A stretch of DNA of 64,000 bases. Source: Actinoplanes palleronii. Its GTDB lineage: Bacteria > Actinomycetota > Actinomycetes > Mycobacteriales > Micromonosporaceae. The notes below the pieces were generated by a model. The model worked only from the letters and a program-made list of their open reading frames with translations, did no database searches and had not been told where the DNA came from. Shown here piece by piece: positions 32,695 through 40,507 of this stretch. Made by a program: the position numbers and the translations under genes. The stretch is from the NCBI RefSeq assembly GCF_016862315.1, contig NZ_BOMS01000053.1:163631-227630 (forward strand), read 5' to 3'. Position 1 is the first letter of the stretch. Each line of letters starts with the position of its first letter.

Positions 32695-33557
32695 AGGCTC
32701 AGAAGAAGGCCGAGATCCTGATCGAGGCCCTCCCCTGGCTGGAGCGCTTCCACGGCACCACCATCGTGATCAAGTACGGCGGCAACGCCATGATCGATCC
32801 CGAGCTGCAGCGGGCGTTCGCCGCCGACATGGTGTTCCTGCGGCACGTCGGGATCAAGCCGGTCGTGGTGCACGGCGGCGGCCCGCAGATCAACCGGATG
32901 CTCAAGCGGGTCGGCATCGAGTCGGAGTTCCGCGGCGGCCTGCGGGTGACCACCCCGGAGACCATGGAGATCGTCCGGATGGTGCTCACCGGCCAGGTCG
33001 GCCGGGAGCTGGTCGGCCTGATCAACCAGCACGGCCCGCACGCGGTGGGCCTCTCCGGCGAGGACGCGGGGTTGTTCACCGCGGTCCGCCGGGGCGCCCT
33101 GATCGACGGCGAGGAGGTCGACATCGGCCTGGTCGGCGACGTCGACCGGGTGGACACCTCGGCGGTCGACGACCTGATCGCGGCCGGTCGCATCCCGGTG
33201 ATCGCCACGGTCGCCCCGGACGTCGACGGTGTGCTGCACAACGTGAACGCGGACACCGCCGCCTCCGCGCTCGCGGTCGCGCTCGGCGCCCGCAAGCTGG
33301 TGGTGCTGACCGACGTGCCCGGCCTCTACACGAACTGGCCGGACACCAGCTCGCTGACCTCCGAGATCGACGCGGACGCGCTGGCGAAGCTGCTGCCCAG
33401 CCTGGAGTCCGGGATGGTGCCCAAGATGGAGGCCTGCCTGCGCGCGGTGCGCGGCGGTGTCCCCGCGGCGCACGTCGTCGACGGCCGGGTCGCCCACTCG
33501 ACGCTGCTCGAAGTCTTCACGGAAGAAGGATTCGGAACGATGGTGATCCCCCGATGA
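32691..33557 (+). CDS. argB: Acetylglutamate kinase
   Basis: Phosphorylates N-acetylglutamate. 288 residues. Amino-acid kinase fold with IVIKYGGNAMID (ATP-binding Lys), VVVHGGGPQINRML, the substrate segment FRGGLRVTTPETMEIV and NVNADTAASALAVALGARKL, then LTDVPGLYTNWPD. The N-terminal helix KKAEILIEALPWLERF is of the type that builds the arginine-inhibited hexamer, so feedback control is likely. Coupled to argJ and argD by GTGA/ATGA overlaps. Confidence 0.98.
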   Translation: MKAQKKAEILIEALPWLERFHGTTIVIKYGGNAMIDPELQRAFAADMVFLRHVGIKPVVVHGGGPQINRMLKRVGIESEFRGGLRVTTPETMEIVRMVLTGQVGRELVGLINQHGPHAVGLSGEDAGLFTAVRRGALIDGEEVDIGLVGDVDRVDTSAVDDLIAAGRIPVIATVAPDVDGVLHNVNADTAASALAVALGARKLVVLTDVPGLYTNWPDTSSLTSEIDADALAKLLPSLESGMVPKMEACLRAVRGGVPAAHVVDGRVAHSTLLEVFTEEGFGTMVIPR

Positions 33558-34708
33558 GCACGCTCAGTGAGCGCTGGTCGCAGTCCATGATGAACAACTA
33601 CGGCACGCCGGCGATCGGCCTGGTCAAGGGCGAGGGGGCGGTGCTCACCGCCGAGGACGGCACGCAGTACGTCGACTTCCTCGGCGGCATCGCGGTCAAC
33701 GCCCTCGGCCACGCGCACCCGGCCGTGGTCGCCGCGGTCACCCACCAGATCCAGCAGCTGGGGCACGTCTCCAACTTCTTCGTCTCGGAGCCGTCGGTGG
33801 CCCTGGCCGAGCTGCTGCTCGCGCTGGCCGGCCGGTCCGGGCGGGTGCTGTTCTGCAACTCCGGCGCCGAGGCCAACGAGGCCGCCTTCAAGATCTCCCG
33901 GCTCACCGGCCGCACCCACATGGTCGCCACCGACGGCGCGTTCCACGGCCGGACCATGGGCGCGCTCGCACTGACCGGCCAGCCGGCGAAGCAGGCGCCC
34001 TTCCGGCCGCTGCCGGGCGATGTCACCCATATCCCGTACGGGGATGTAGCCGCCCTGGAAGCGGCCGTCACCACGGACACCGCGATGGTGATCCTGGAGC
34101 CGATCCAGGGTGAGAACGGTGTGGTCGTCCCGCCGTCCGGTTACCTGGCCGCGGCCCGGGAGATCTGCACCCGCAACGGCGCGCTGCTCGTGCTGGACGA
34201 GATCCAGACCGGCATCGGACGGACCGGGCACTGGTTCCACCACCAGAGCGAGGGTGTCGAGCCCGACCTGGTGACCCTGGCCAAGGGGCTCGGTGGCGGG
34301 CTGCCGCTGGGCGCGTGCATCGCCTTCGGTGCGGCCGCCGACCTGCTGCAGCCCGGCCAGCACGGCAGCACGTTCGCCGGCAACCCGGTCTCCTGCGCGG
34401 CCGGTCTCGCGGTGATCCGTACGATCGCCAGCGAGGGCCTGCTCGACCACGTGAAACGGGTCGGTGAGCAGCTGCGGCGCGGGATCGAGGGGCTGGCTCA
34501 CCCGTACGTGAAAAATGTCCGCGGCGCCGGCCTGCTCCTCGGCATCGTGTTGAACCAGCCGGTCTCCGCGGAGCTCGCAGCGCGGCTGCGCGAAGCGGGT
34601 TTCCTGGTCAACGCCCCGCAGCCGGACATCATCCGGCTCGCCCCGCCCCTGATCATCTCCTCCGATCAGGCGGACGCCCTGATCGCTGCCCTGGACGGTA
34701 TCCGGTGA
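33554..34708 (+). CDS. argD: Acetylornithine aminotransferase
   Basis: PLP enzyme converting N-acetylglutamate semialdehyde to N-acetylornithine. 384 residues, class III aminotransferase. FLGGIAVNALGHAHP near residue 40, FCNSGAEANEAAFKISR near 98 (PLP phosphate), LVLDEIQTGIGRTG near 215 and the PLP lysine in TLAKGLGGGLPLGA near 245. Overlaps argB (ATGA) and argF (GTGA). Confidence 0.97.
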   Translation: MSTLSERWSQSMMNNYGTPAIGLVKGEGAVLTAEDGTQYVDFLGGIAVNALGHAHPAVVAAVTHQIQQLGHVSNFFVSEPSVALAELLLALAGRSGRVLFCNSGAEANEAAFKISRLTGRTHMVATDGAFHGRTMGALALTGQPAKQAPFRPLPGDVTHIPYGDVAALEAAVTTDTAMVILEPIQGENGVVVPPSGYLAAAREICTRNGALLVLDEIQTGIGRTGHWFHHQSEGVEPDLVTLAKGLGGGLPLGACIAFGAAADLLQPGQHGSTFAGNPVSCAAGLAVIRTIASEGLLDHVKRVGEQLRRGIEGLAHPYVKNVRGAGLLLGIVLNQPVSAELAARLREAGFLVNAPQPDIIRLAPPLIISSDQADALIAALDGIR

Positions 34709-35637
34709 CCACCCGCCACTTCCTCCGCGACGACGACCTGACCCCGCAGGAGCAGGCCGACGTGCTCGACCTGGCCGCCGAGATGAAGGCGAACCGGTTC
34801 GGCTACACGCCGCTCTCCGGCCCGCGCTCGGTCGCGGTCTTCTTCGACAAGGCCAGCCTGCGCACCCGGCTGTCGTTCGAGGCCGGCATCGCCGAGCTGG
34901 GCGGCCAGCCGATCATCGTGGACACCCAGAACACCCACTTCGGCCGGGGCGAGAGCCTGGCCGACGCGGGCCGGGTGGTCGCCCGCTACGTGTCCGCGAT
35001 GGTCTACCGCACGCACGGTGACGAGCGGCTCGCCGAGCTGGCCTCCGGCGTCGACATCCCGGTGATCAACGCGCTCTCCGACGGGTATCACCCCTGCCAG
35101 CTGCTGGCCGATCTGCTGACCATCCGCGAGAAGCTGGGCACCACCCAAGGCAAGATCCTTTCGTACGTGGGTGACGCCGCGAACAACATGGCGCACTCCT
35201 ACCTGCTGGCCGGGGCGACCGCCGGGATGCACGTCCGGGTGTCCGGCCCGTCCGGTTTCGATCCGGCGCCCGACGTGGTCGCGCGGGCCGCCGAGATCGC
35301 CGCGTGGACCGGTGGCTCGGTCGAGATCGTGCGGGACCCGCGCGAGGCGGCCGACGGCGCGCACGTGATCGCCACCGACACCTGGACGTCGATGGGGCAG
35401 GAGAGCGACGGCAAGGACCGGCTCACCCCGTTCCGGCCGTACCAGATCAACAAGGAGCTGCTGGCGGTGGCCGCGCCCGAGGCGATCGTGCTGCACTGCC
35501 TGCCGGCGCACCGCGGCGAGGAGATCACCGACGAGGTGATGGACGGCCCGCAGAGTGTGGTCTTCGACGAGGCCGAGAACCGGCTGCACGCGCAGAAGGC
35601 CCTGCTCACCTGGCTGCTGGCGGTCAACCAAAAGTGA
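34705..35637 (+). CDS. argF: Ornithine carbamoyltransferase
   Basis: Forms citrulline from ornithine and carbamoyl phosphate. 310 residues. The carbamoyl-phosphate loop appears as KASLRTRLSFEAG (a SLRTR variant of STRTR), with HGDERLAELA, DGYHPCQLLADLLTI and the ornithine-binding SMG-like MGQESDGK and HCLPAHRGEEI near the C-terminus. Overlaps argD and argR by 4 nt each. Confidence 0.97.
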   Translation: MTTRHFLRDDDLTPQEQADVLDLAAEMKANRFGYTPLSGPRSVAVFFDKASLRTRLSFEAGIAELGGQPIIVDTQNTHFGRGESLADAGRVVARYVSAMVYRTHGDERLAELASGVDIPVINALSDGYHPCQLLADLLTIREKLGTTQGKILSYVGDAANNMAHSYLLAGATAGMHVRVSGPSGFDPAPDVVARAAEIAAWTGGSVEIVRDPREAADGAHVIATDTWTSMGQESDGKDRLTPFRPYQINKELLAVAAPEAIVLHCLPAHRGEEITDEVMDGPQSVVFDEAENRLHAQKALLTWLLAVNQK

Positions 35638-36143
35638 CTTCCGCGGTTACCCGAGCGGGGCGGCACGCCCGGATCGTCGAGCTGATCCGGGGCCGCACCG
35701 TGCGCTCCCAGACCGAACTGGCCGACCTGCTCGCCGCCGAGGGCGTGCAGGTCACCCAGGCGACCCTCTCCCGTGACCTGGAGGAGCTGAACGCGGTCAA
35801 GGTCAGCGGCGCCTACCTGATCCCGGAGGACGGCAAGCGCCCGCTGCGGGAGACCACCGGTCAGGGGCCGGCCCGGCTGATCCGGCTGCTCAAGGAGCTG
35901 CTGACCGGGGTGGACTCGAGCGGGAACATCGCGGTCCTGCGTACCCCGCCGGGCGCCGCGCAGTTCCTGGCCAGCGCGCTGGACCGGTCGGGGCTCTCGG
36001 ACGTGGTCGGCACCATCGCCGGCGACGACACCATCCTGGTGGTGGCCCGGGACAACGGGCCCACCTCGGGCGCCGCCCTGGCCGAGAAGCTGGGCAACTG
36101 GAGCCGGTCGGACGCCGACCCTCGTGAGGAGAATCAGTCGTGA
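35634..36143 (+). CDS. argR: Arginine repressor
   Basis: 169-residue hexameric regulator that uses arginine as corepressor. N-terminal winged helix (about 8-75): GRHARIVELIRGRTVRSQTE, VQVTQATLSRDLEELNAVKV. The C-terminal core (about 95-165) has GNIAVLRTPPGAAQFLASAL and VVGTIAGDDTILVVARD, the arginine-binding GDDT segment. Starts on a GTG overlapping argF. Its likely targets are the GCAT-N4-ATGC sites before argC and argH, so it controls its own operon. Confidence 0.97.
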   Translation: MTSAVTRAGRHARIVELIRGRTVRSQTELADLLAAEGVQVTQATLSRDLEELNAVKVSGAYLIPEDGKRPLRETTGQGPARLIRLLKELLTGVDSSGNIAVLRTPPGAAQFLASALDRSGLSDVVGTIAGDDTILVVARDNGPTSGAALAEKLGNWSRSDADPREENQS

Positions 36144-37033
36144 ACTTCCCGCCCGCGGTGGAGACCCGCTTCCCGGACTTCGCCGATCAGACCGGCAAGC
36201 TGGCCGGCCTCGGCGTGGAGTTCTTCCTCGCCTCCAACGAGACGGTCCGCCCGCACCTCAACGAGGGCCCGTACGGGTACAAGCTGAGCTGGCTGGACTT
36301 CACCGACACGACCGAGAAGGACTGGTCGGTCCGGGAGTTCCTGAACCTGTTCAACGTGATCAACGGCATCGCGTTCGGCGACCGGGGCATCCCGATGCCG
36401 CAGTGGGTGATGGTCGACCTGATCCTGATGCCGGCCGCGGCGCTGATCGCCGGTCTGCCGCAGGACGAGTTCGCGGCGATGGTGGAGCGGTCCACGTTCC
36501 GCTTCGACACCGACGTCAAGCAGCTGCTGCGCAAGGTGCAGGAGGACATGCGGGCCAGTGGGTACCGTGGCCCGGTTCCGGTCGGTGGCTACTGCGCGGC
36601 GCCCTCGGCCGAGCCGGGCCGGTGGGTCGGCTGGTCGCTGTGGTCGCTGATGCCGGCCGTCGGGCTGGGCAAGGCCGCCAAGGCGCTGGCGCTGTCGGCG
36701 TACCGCGCGCAGAAGCTGGACGGCGTCACCCAGTACGACAACAGCGCCCTCAAGGTGCACACCGAGTTCGGCGCGCTGAAGGTGCTGGTCGCCACGGTGC
36801 CGTTCCACACGTCGCCGGGCTCGTTCGTCTACCAGAGTGACCTCACTCTTCCCGCCGGGGGAGAGTTGTCCGAGCCGAGTTTCCTGCTCGATCCGTTCGA
36901 CTACAGCCGCCAGCAGGCGATGCAGAAGGACATCGAGGCGGGCCGCTCGGAGTTCTATGTCCTGCCGCCCGGCCACGTCCGCCGGGACGGTACGACATAT
37001 GTGCCGATTCTCGAGAAGGAACTGCCCCGATGA
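36140..37033 (+). CDS. Unknown 297-residue protein inside the arg operon
   Basis: GTG start overlaps the argR stop and its stop overlaps the argG ATG, both by 4 nt, so it is translated with the arginine genes. No signal peptide or clear membrane helix; one moderately hydrophobic stretch WVMVDLILMPAAALIAGLP near residue 94. Notable segments: LGVEFFLASNETVRPHLNEG near 30, RGPVPVGGYCAAPSAEPGRW near 143, FGALKVLVATVPFHTSPGSF near 215 and FLLDPFDYSRQQAM near 248. I recognise no family. Its position suggests a role with ArgG or in regulating the pathway, but nothing in the sequence proves that. Confidence 0.85.
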   Translation: MNFPPAVETRFPDFADQTGKLAGLGVEFFLASNETVRPHLNEGPYGYKLSWLDFTDTTEKDWSVREFLNLFNVINGIAFGDRGIPMPQWVMVDLILMPAAALIAGLPQDEFAAMVERSTFRFDTDVKQLLRKVQEDMRASGYRGPVPVGGYCAAPSAEPGRWVGWSLWSLMPAVGLGKAAKALALSAYRAQKLDGVTQYDNSALKVHTEFGALKVLVATVPFHTSPGSFVYQSDLTLPAGGELSEPSFLLDPFDYSRQQAMQKDIEAGRSEFYVLPPGHVRRDGTTYVPILEKELPR

Positions 37034-38274
37034 CCAAGCGCAAGATCGTTCTCGCCTTCTCCGGCGGGCTGGACACCTCGTACGCCCTCGTCGCGTTCCG
37101 CGAGGCCGGCTGGGACGTGGTGACCGCGAACATCGACACCGGCGGGCTGCACAGCGGCGAGGGTGAGGCGGTCCGGGCCCGCGCCGAGGAGCTGGGCGCC
37201 GTCGAGCACCACGTCGTGGACGCGCGCTCCGAGCTCTACGACCGGGTCGTCACCTACGCGATCAAGGCGAACTACCTGCGCAACGGCGCGTACCCGTCGT
37301 GTGTCGGCGCGGAGCGGCTGATCCAGGCGGAGAAGGTCGTCGAGGTCGCGCTGCAGGTCGGCGCGGACGCCGTCGCGCACGGGTCGACCGGCGCCGGCGC
37401 CGACCACGTCCGGTACGACGCGGTGATCCGCGCGCTCGCCCCGCAGCTGGAGATCGTCACGCCGATCCGGGACGAGCGGCTCACCCGCGAGGAGGAGACC
37501 GACTTCCTGCGCGCCCGGGGCTACGCGGTCAGCGAGAAGGTCAAGAAGTACTCGATCAACGAGGGCCTGATCGGTACGTCGATCGGCGGCGAGGAGACGT
37601 ACGGCTCCTGGGAGTACCTCCCCGAGGACGCCTGGACGTACACCAAGCCGATCTCCGCGGCGCCGGACCAGGGTGTCGAGCTGCTGCTGACGTTCCACCA
37701 GGGTGCCGTGGTCGAGGCCACCACGGCCGGCGGCGTACCGATCGAGGGCACCGGCCCGGGCGCGGCGAACTTCGCGATCCTGCAGGCGCTGAACACGCTC
37801 GGCGGCGAGCACGGCGTCGGCCGCGGCATCCACATGGGCTCGACGATGGTCGGCAACCTGGCCCGGGTCGGTTTCGAGGCGCCCGGCATGCTGATCCTGA
37901 TCGCCGCGCACCGCGAGCTGGAGAAGCTGGTGCTCTCCAACCGCCAGCAGGCGACGAAGGCCACGCTCGGCAACACGTACGGCGACCTGCTGCACGAGGC
38001 GGTCTACTTCGACCCGATCATGGATGACTTCCGGGCGTTCCTGGACTCCAGCCAGCGCCGGGTGGACGGGACCGTACGGGTGCTGCTGCACAAGGGCAAC
38101 GTCGTGCTGCTGGGCAGCAAGAGCCCGTACAGCCTGCTGGACGCGGCCACCCGCCAGGGCGTCGTCTACGGTCACGGCTCGTCGGCGTGGACCGGGGAGC
38201 AGGCCCGCGCGTTCGCCCACATGTACGCCATGCCGGGCAGCATCGCCCGCCTCGCCGGCCACCCGACCGACTAG
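37030..38274 (+). CDS. argG: Argininosuccinate synthase, unusual subfamily
   Basis: ATP-dependent joining of citrulline and aspartate. 414 residues. P-loop AFSGGLDTSYALVAF near residue 8; then NIDTGGLHSGEGEAVRARA, NYLRNGAYPSCVGAERLIQA, GADAVAHGSTGAGADHVRYD and KYSINEGLIGTSIGGEETYG. Segments such as AHGSTGAG-D-VR-D and YSIN-GL-GTSIGG-ET agree with the ArgG type I remember from Bacteroidota and not with either ArgG type usual in actinomycetes. Function is secure from the operon; subfamily needs an alignment. Last gene of the unit, followed by palindrome copy E. Confidence 0.95.
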   Translation: MTKRKIVLAFSGGLDTSYALVAFREAGWDVVTANIDTGGLHSGEGEAVRARAEELGAVEHHVVDARSELYDRVVTYAIKANYLRNGAYPSCVGAERLIQAEKVVEVALQVGADAVAHGSTGAGADHVRYDAVIRALAPQLEIVTPIRDERLTREEETDFLRARGYAVSEKVKKYSINEGLIGTSIGGEETYGSWEYLPEDAWTYTKPISAAPDQGVELLLTFHQGAVVEATTAGGVPIEGTGPGAANFAILQALNTLGGEHGVGRGIHMGSTMVGNLARVGFEAPGMLILIAAHRELEKLVLSNRQQATKATLGNTYGDLLHEAVYFDPIMDDFRAFLDSSQRRVDGTVRVLLHKGNVVLLGSKSPYSLLDAATRQGVVYGHGSSAWTGEQARAFAHMYAMPGSIARLAGHPTD

Positions 38275-38315
38275 CTGGACCGCGCTCACGAGCACCCCGG
38301 TCGCGTGCGGGGGTC

Positions 38316-38370
38316 TGGCTGGTGCTGAGGGGTGTCTCAACGACGTTGAGGCACCCCTCAGCACCAGCCA
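38316..38370. repeat. Intergenic palindrome family, copy E (argG/tetR convergence)
   Basis: 55-bp near-perfect palindrome centred on 38343: 27-nt arms 38316-38342 and 38344-38370 with one T-G pair. The centre is CTCAACG-A-CGTTGAG. It sits 41 nt past the argG stop and 126 nt from the tetR stop, between converging genes, where a bidirectional terminator is needed. Confidence 0.92.
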
Positions 38371-38496
38371 GGACCGTGAGCGCCGGCTGTGCCGTGCGAC
38401 GCGCGGCCCGAGGTCAGCTCCGCCGCGAGCGGCGGGTCGGCGGGTCCGGCCGGCGCTCGCAGACCCTCCCCCCGAAGGTCGTGGGTATCGACCCGG

Positions 38497-39072
38497 TCAG
38501 GGGGAGGTGAGCAGGCGCGTCAGGCCGTGCTCGAAGCGCTCGCTGAAGGCCTCCGAGGCCAGGTGGGGGAGGGCTCGCAGCAGCGCGGGGCGGTCGCCGA
38601 CCGTGAGGTCGCGGGTGAAGCGGCTCGGGGCCGACTGCTCCTCCTGAGTCAGGCCGAGCGTGAAATAGACCAGGCTCCAGCACGTCCAGGCGGCCTTCCG
38701 CTCCGGCAACCCGCCGTCGAGCAGCGCGCCGACCAGGGCTTCCGCCACGTCGAGGGTGGCCGGCTCGGCGGCGAACGTGCCGGCGACCACGGACGCGCCG
38801 TCGCGGTGGGCGAGCAGAGCGCTCCGGTAGCGGCGGATGATCTCGGCGGCCCGCTCCCGCCACCCGGCCGGCAGGTCGTCGAGCGCGACCCCGCCGATGA
38901 TCGCGTCGGCCATCAGGTCGCCGAGCCGGGCCCGGCTCTTGACGTGCCAGACGACCGTGTTCATCCGGACGCCCAGATGGTCCGCGACGGCCCGCATCGA
39001 GACGGCCGCGGCCCCCTGCTCGTTCAGCACCGCCAGAGCGGCCCGGACCACATCCCCTTGACTCTTGGTCAT
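38497..39072 (-). CDS. TetR-family repressor (paired with second monooxygenase)
   Basis: 191-residue repressor. HTH about 8-52: VVRAALAVLNEQGAAAVSMR, AVADHLGVRMNTVVWHVKSR, closest in style to true TetR with its WHVK recognition end. The C-terminal domain (IRRYRSALLAHRDGASVVAG, FTLGLTQEEQSA) is TetR_C-like. Divergent from a FAD monooxygenase, with two perfect operators in the 54-bp gap, one of them lying over its own start codon. The TetR class is known for drug-sensing control of resistance genes. Confidence 0.95.
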   Translation of the reverse strand: MTKSQGDVVRAALAVLNEQGAAAVSMRAVADHLGVRMNTVVWHVKSRARLGDLMADAIIGGVALDDLPAGWRERAAEIIRRYRSALLAHRDGASVVAGTFAAEPATLDVAEALVGALLDGGLPERKAAWTCWSLVYFTLGLTQEEQSAPSRFTRDLTVGDRPALLRALPHLASEAFSERFEHGLTRLLTSP

Positions 39073-39114
39073 TGACCAAGTCTACTCGACCACACATTGT
39101 TGGTCAGTGACCAA
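39064..39114. promoter_or_regulatory. Two TetR operators in the second monooxygenase gap
   Basis: CTTGGTCA-T-TGACCAAG (39064-39080, perfect 8+1+8) covers the tetR start codon; TTGGTCA-G-TGACCAA (39100-39114, perfect 7+1+7) lies just before the GAGGAGG site of the monooxygenase. Centres are 35 bp apart. Binding would close both divergent genes. Confidence 0.85.
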
Positions 39115-39126
39115 GAGGAGGTAGTC

Positions 39127-40377
39127 ATGGATGACGTCGTGATCGTGGGCGCCGGGCCCACCGGGCTCTGGCTCGCCGGTGAGCTGCGCCTGGGTGGCGC
39201 CACCGTCACCGTGCTGGAGTCGCGGACCGAGCGTGATCCGCATTCCAAGGCGCTGACGATCCACCCCCGGACGATCGAGGTCCTCGACAGCCGCGGTGTC
39301 GCGGCGGCGTTCCTGGCCGAGGGGGTGCGGATCCCGTCCGGGCACTTCGGCGGCCTGCCCGACCGGATGGACTTCGCGGTGCTGGACACGCCGCATCCCT
39401 ACACGCTGGCGCTGCCGCAGGCGCGCACCGAGGAGCTCCTCGAGATCCGGGCGCGGGACCTCGGCGCGACCGTCCGCCGAGGCTGCCGGGTCACCGGCCT
39501 GACCGGCGACGGCGTGGAGCTGGCGACCGGCGAGGTGGTGGCGGCCCGGTACGTGGCCGGGTGCGACGGCGTCCGCAGCACCGTCCGCGCGGCGGCCGGC
39601 ATCGACTTCCCCGGCACCGAGGCCGGCACCTGGGGGTGGCTCGGCGACGTGGTGCTCGACGCGCCACCCGAGCGGAGCGCCGCGAGCATCGCCGGGCCGC
39701 ACGGCGCCGTGATGGCCGTGCCGCTCGGCGGCGGTGTCACCCGGCTCGTCGGCTCGGACCCGTCCTGCGACGGGCCCGGGTGGCCGGGCGAGCTGACCCT
39801 CGACGAGTTGCGCGCGACGGTGCGGCGCATCGCCGGCACCGATTTCGGCATGCGTGACCCGGTCTGGCTGTCCCGGTTCGGCAATGCGACCCGGCAGGCG
39901 GCCGAGTACCGCCGTGGCCGGGTGCTGCTCGCCGGCGACGCCGCCCACCAGCACTTCCCGGCCGGCGGGGTGGGGATGAACGTCGGCATCCAGGACGCGC
40001 ACAACCTCGGCTGGAAGCTCGCCGCGGTGGTCACCGGCCGGGCCGGCGAGGACCTGCTCGACACGTACCACCAGGAGCGGCACCCGGTCGGCGCGATCCT
40101 GCTCGAGCACACCCGGGCCCAGACCGCGCTGATGACCGGCTGGACGCCGGAGGGTCAGGCGCTGCGGGCGGTGCTCAGCCGGCTGATCGCGACGGTGCCG
40201 GAGATGTCACGGCAGCTGGCCGAGCGGCTGTCCGGGCTCGACGTGACGTATCCGAGCGGGCGACGGGTGCCGGACCTGTCCTTCCCGGACGGCACGACCC
40301 TCTTCCAGCGGCTGCGCACCGGGGAGCACGTCAGGACCGAGGTCGGCCTGGTCCGGCCGGACGGTCACCTCGGGTGA
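39127..40377 (+). CDS. FAD-dependent aromatic monooxygenase, C-terminus shortened
   Basis: 416 residues from ATG 39127 with GAGGAGG upstream. FAD motifs are intact: GAGPTG in DVVIVGAGPTGLWLAGEL, AGCDGVRSTVRAAAG near 150 and LLAGDAAHQHFPAGGVGMN near 275. Same family as the gene at 19637 but 45 residues shorter. The C-terminal thioredoxin-like domain shrinks to GEHVRTEVGLVRPDGHLG and stops; the spacer before LVRPDG and all that follows are missing. It could be an internal deletion plus truncation, or a natural short form. Catalytic FAD and substrate domains look complete. Confidence 0.88.
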   Translation: MDDVVIVGAGPTGLWLAGELRLGGATVTVLESRTERDPHSKALTIHPRTIEVLDSRGVAAAFLAEGVRIPSGHFGGLPDRMDFAVLDTPHPYTLALPQARTEELLEIRARDLGATVRRGCRVTGLTGDGVELATGEVVAARYVAGCDGVRSTVRAAAGIDFPGTEAGTWGWLGDVVLDAPPERSAASIAGPHGAVMAVPLGGGVTRLVGSDPSCDGPGWPGELTLDELRATVRRIAGTDFGMRDPVWLSRFGNATRQAAEYRRGRVLLAGDAAHQHFPAGGVGMNVGIQDAHNLGWKLAAVVTGRAGEDLLDTYHQERHPVGAILLEHTRAQTALMTGWTPEGQALRAVLSRLIATVPEMSRQLAERLSGLDVTYPSGRRVPDLSFPDGTTLFQRLRTGEHVRTEVGLVRPDGHLG

Positions 40378-40432
40378 CCGCCGGACCCGGGCCGTTGTGC
40401 CCTGACCTGGACCACCCGCACCACCCCGGACG

Positions 40433-40455
40433 CCCGCTCAGCGATCGTGAGCGGG
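40433..40455. terminator. Bidirectional terminator between monooxygenase and dapE
   Basis: CCCGCTCA (40433-40440) and TGAGCGGG (40448-40455): perfect 8-bp stem, 7-nt loop, 55 nt past the monooxygenase stop and 53 nt from the dapE stop on the other strand. Confidence 0.65.
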
Positions 40456-40507
40456 ACTGCCTCGCGTTGTCCGGCGGGGGCTGTGCCCAGGTCGTACCCC
40501 ATGGGGG

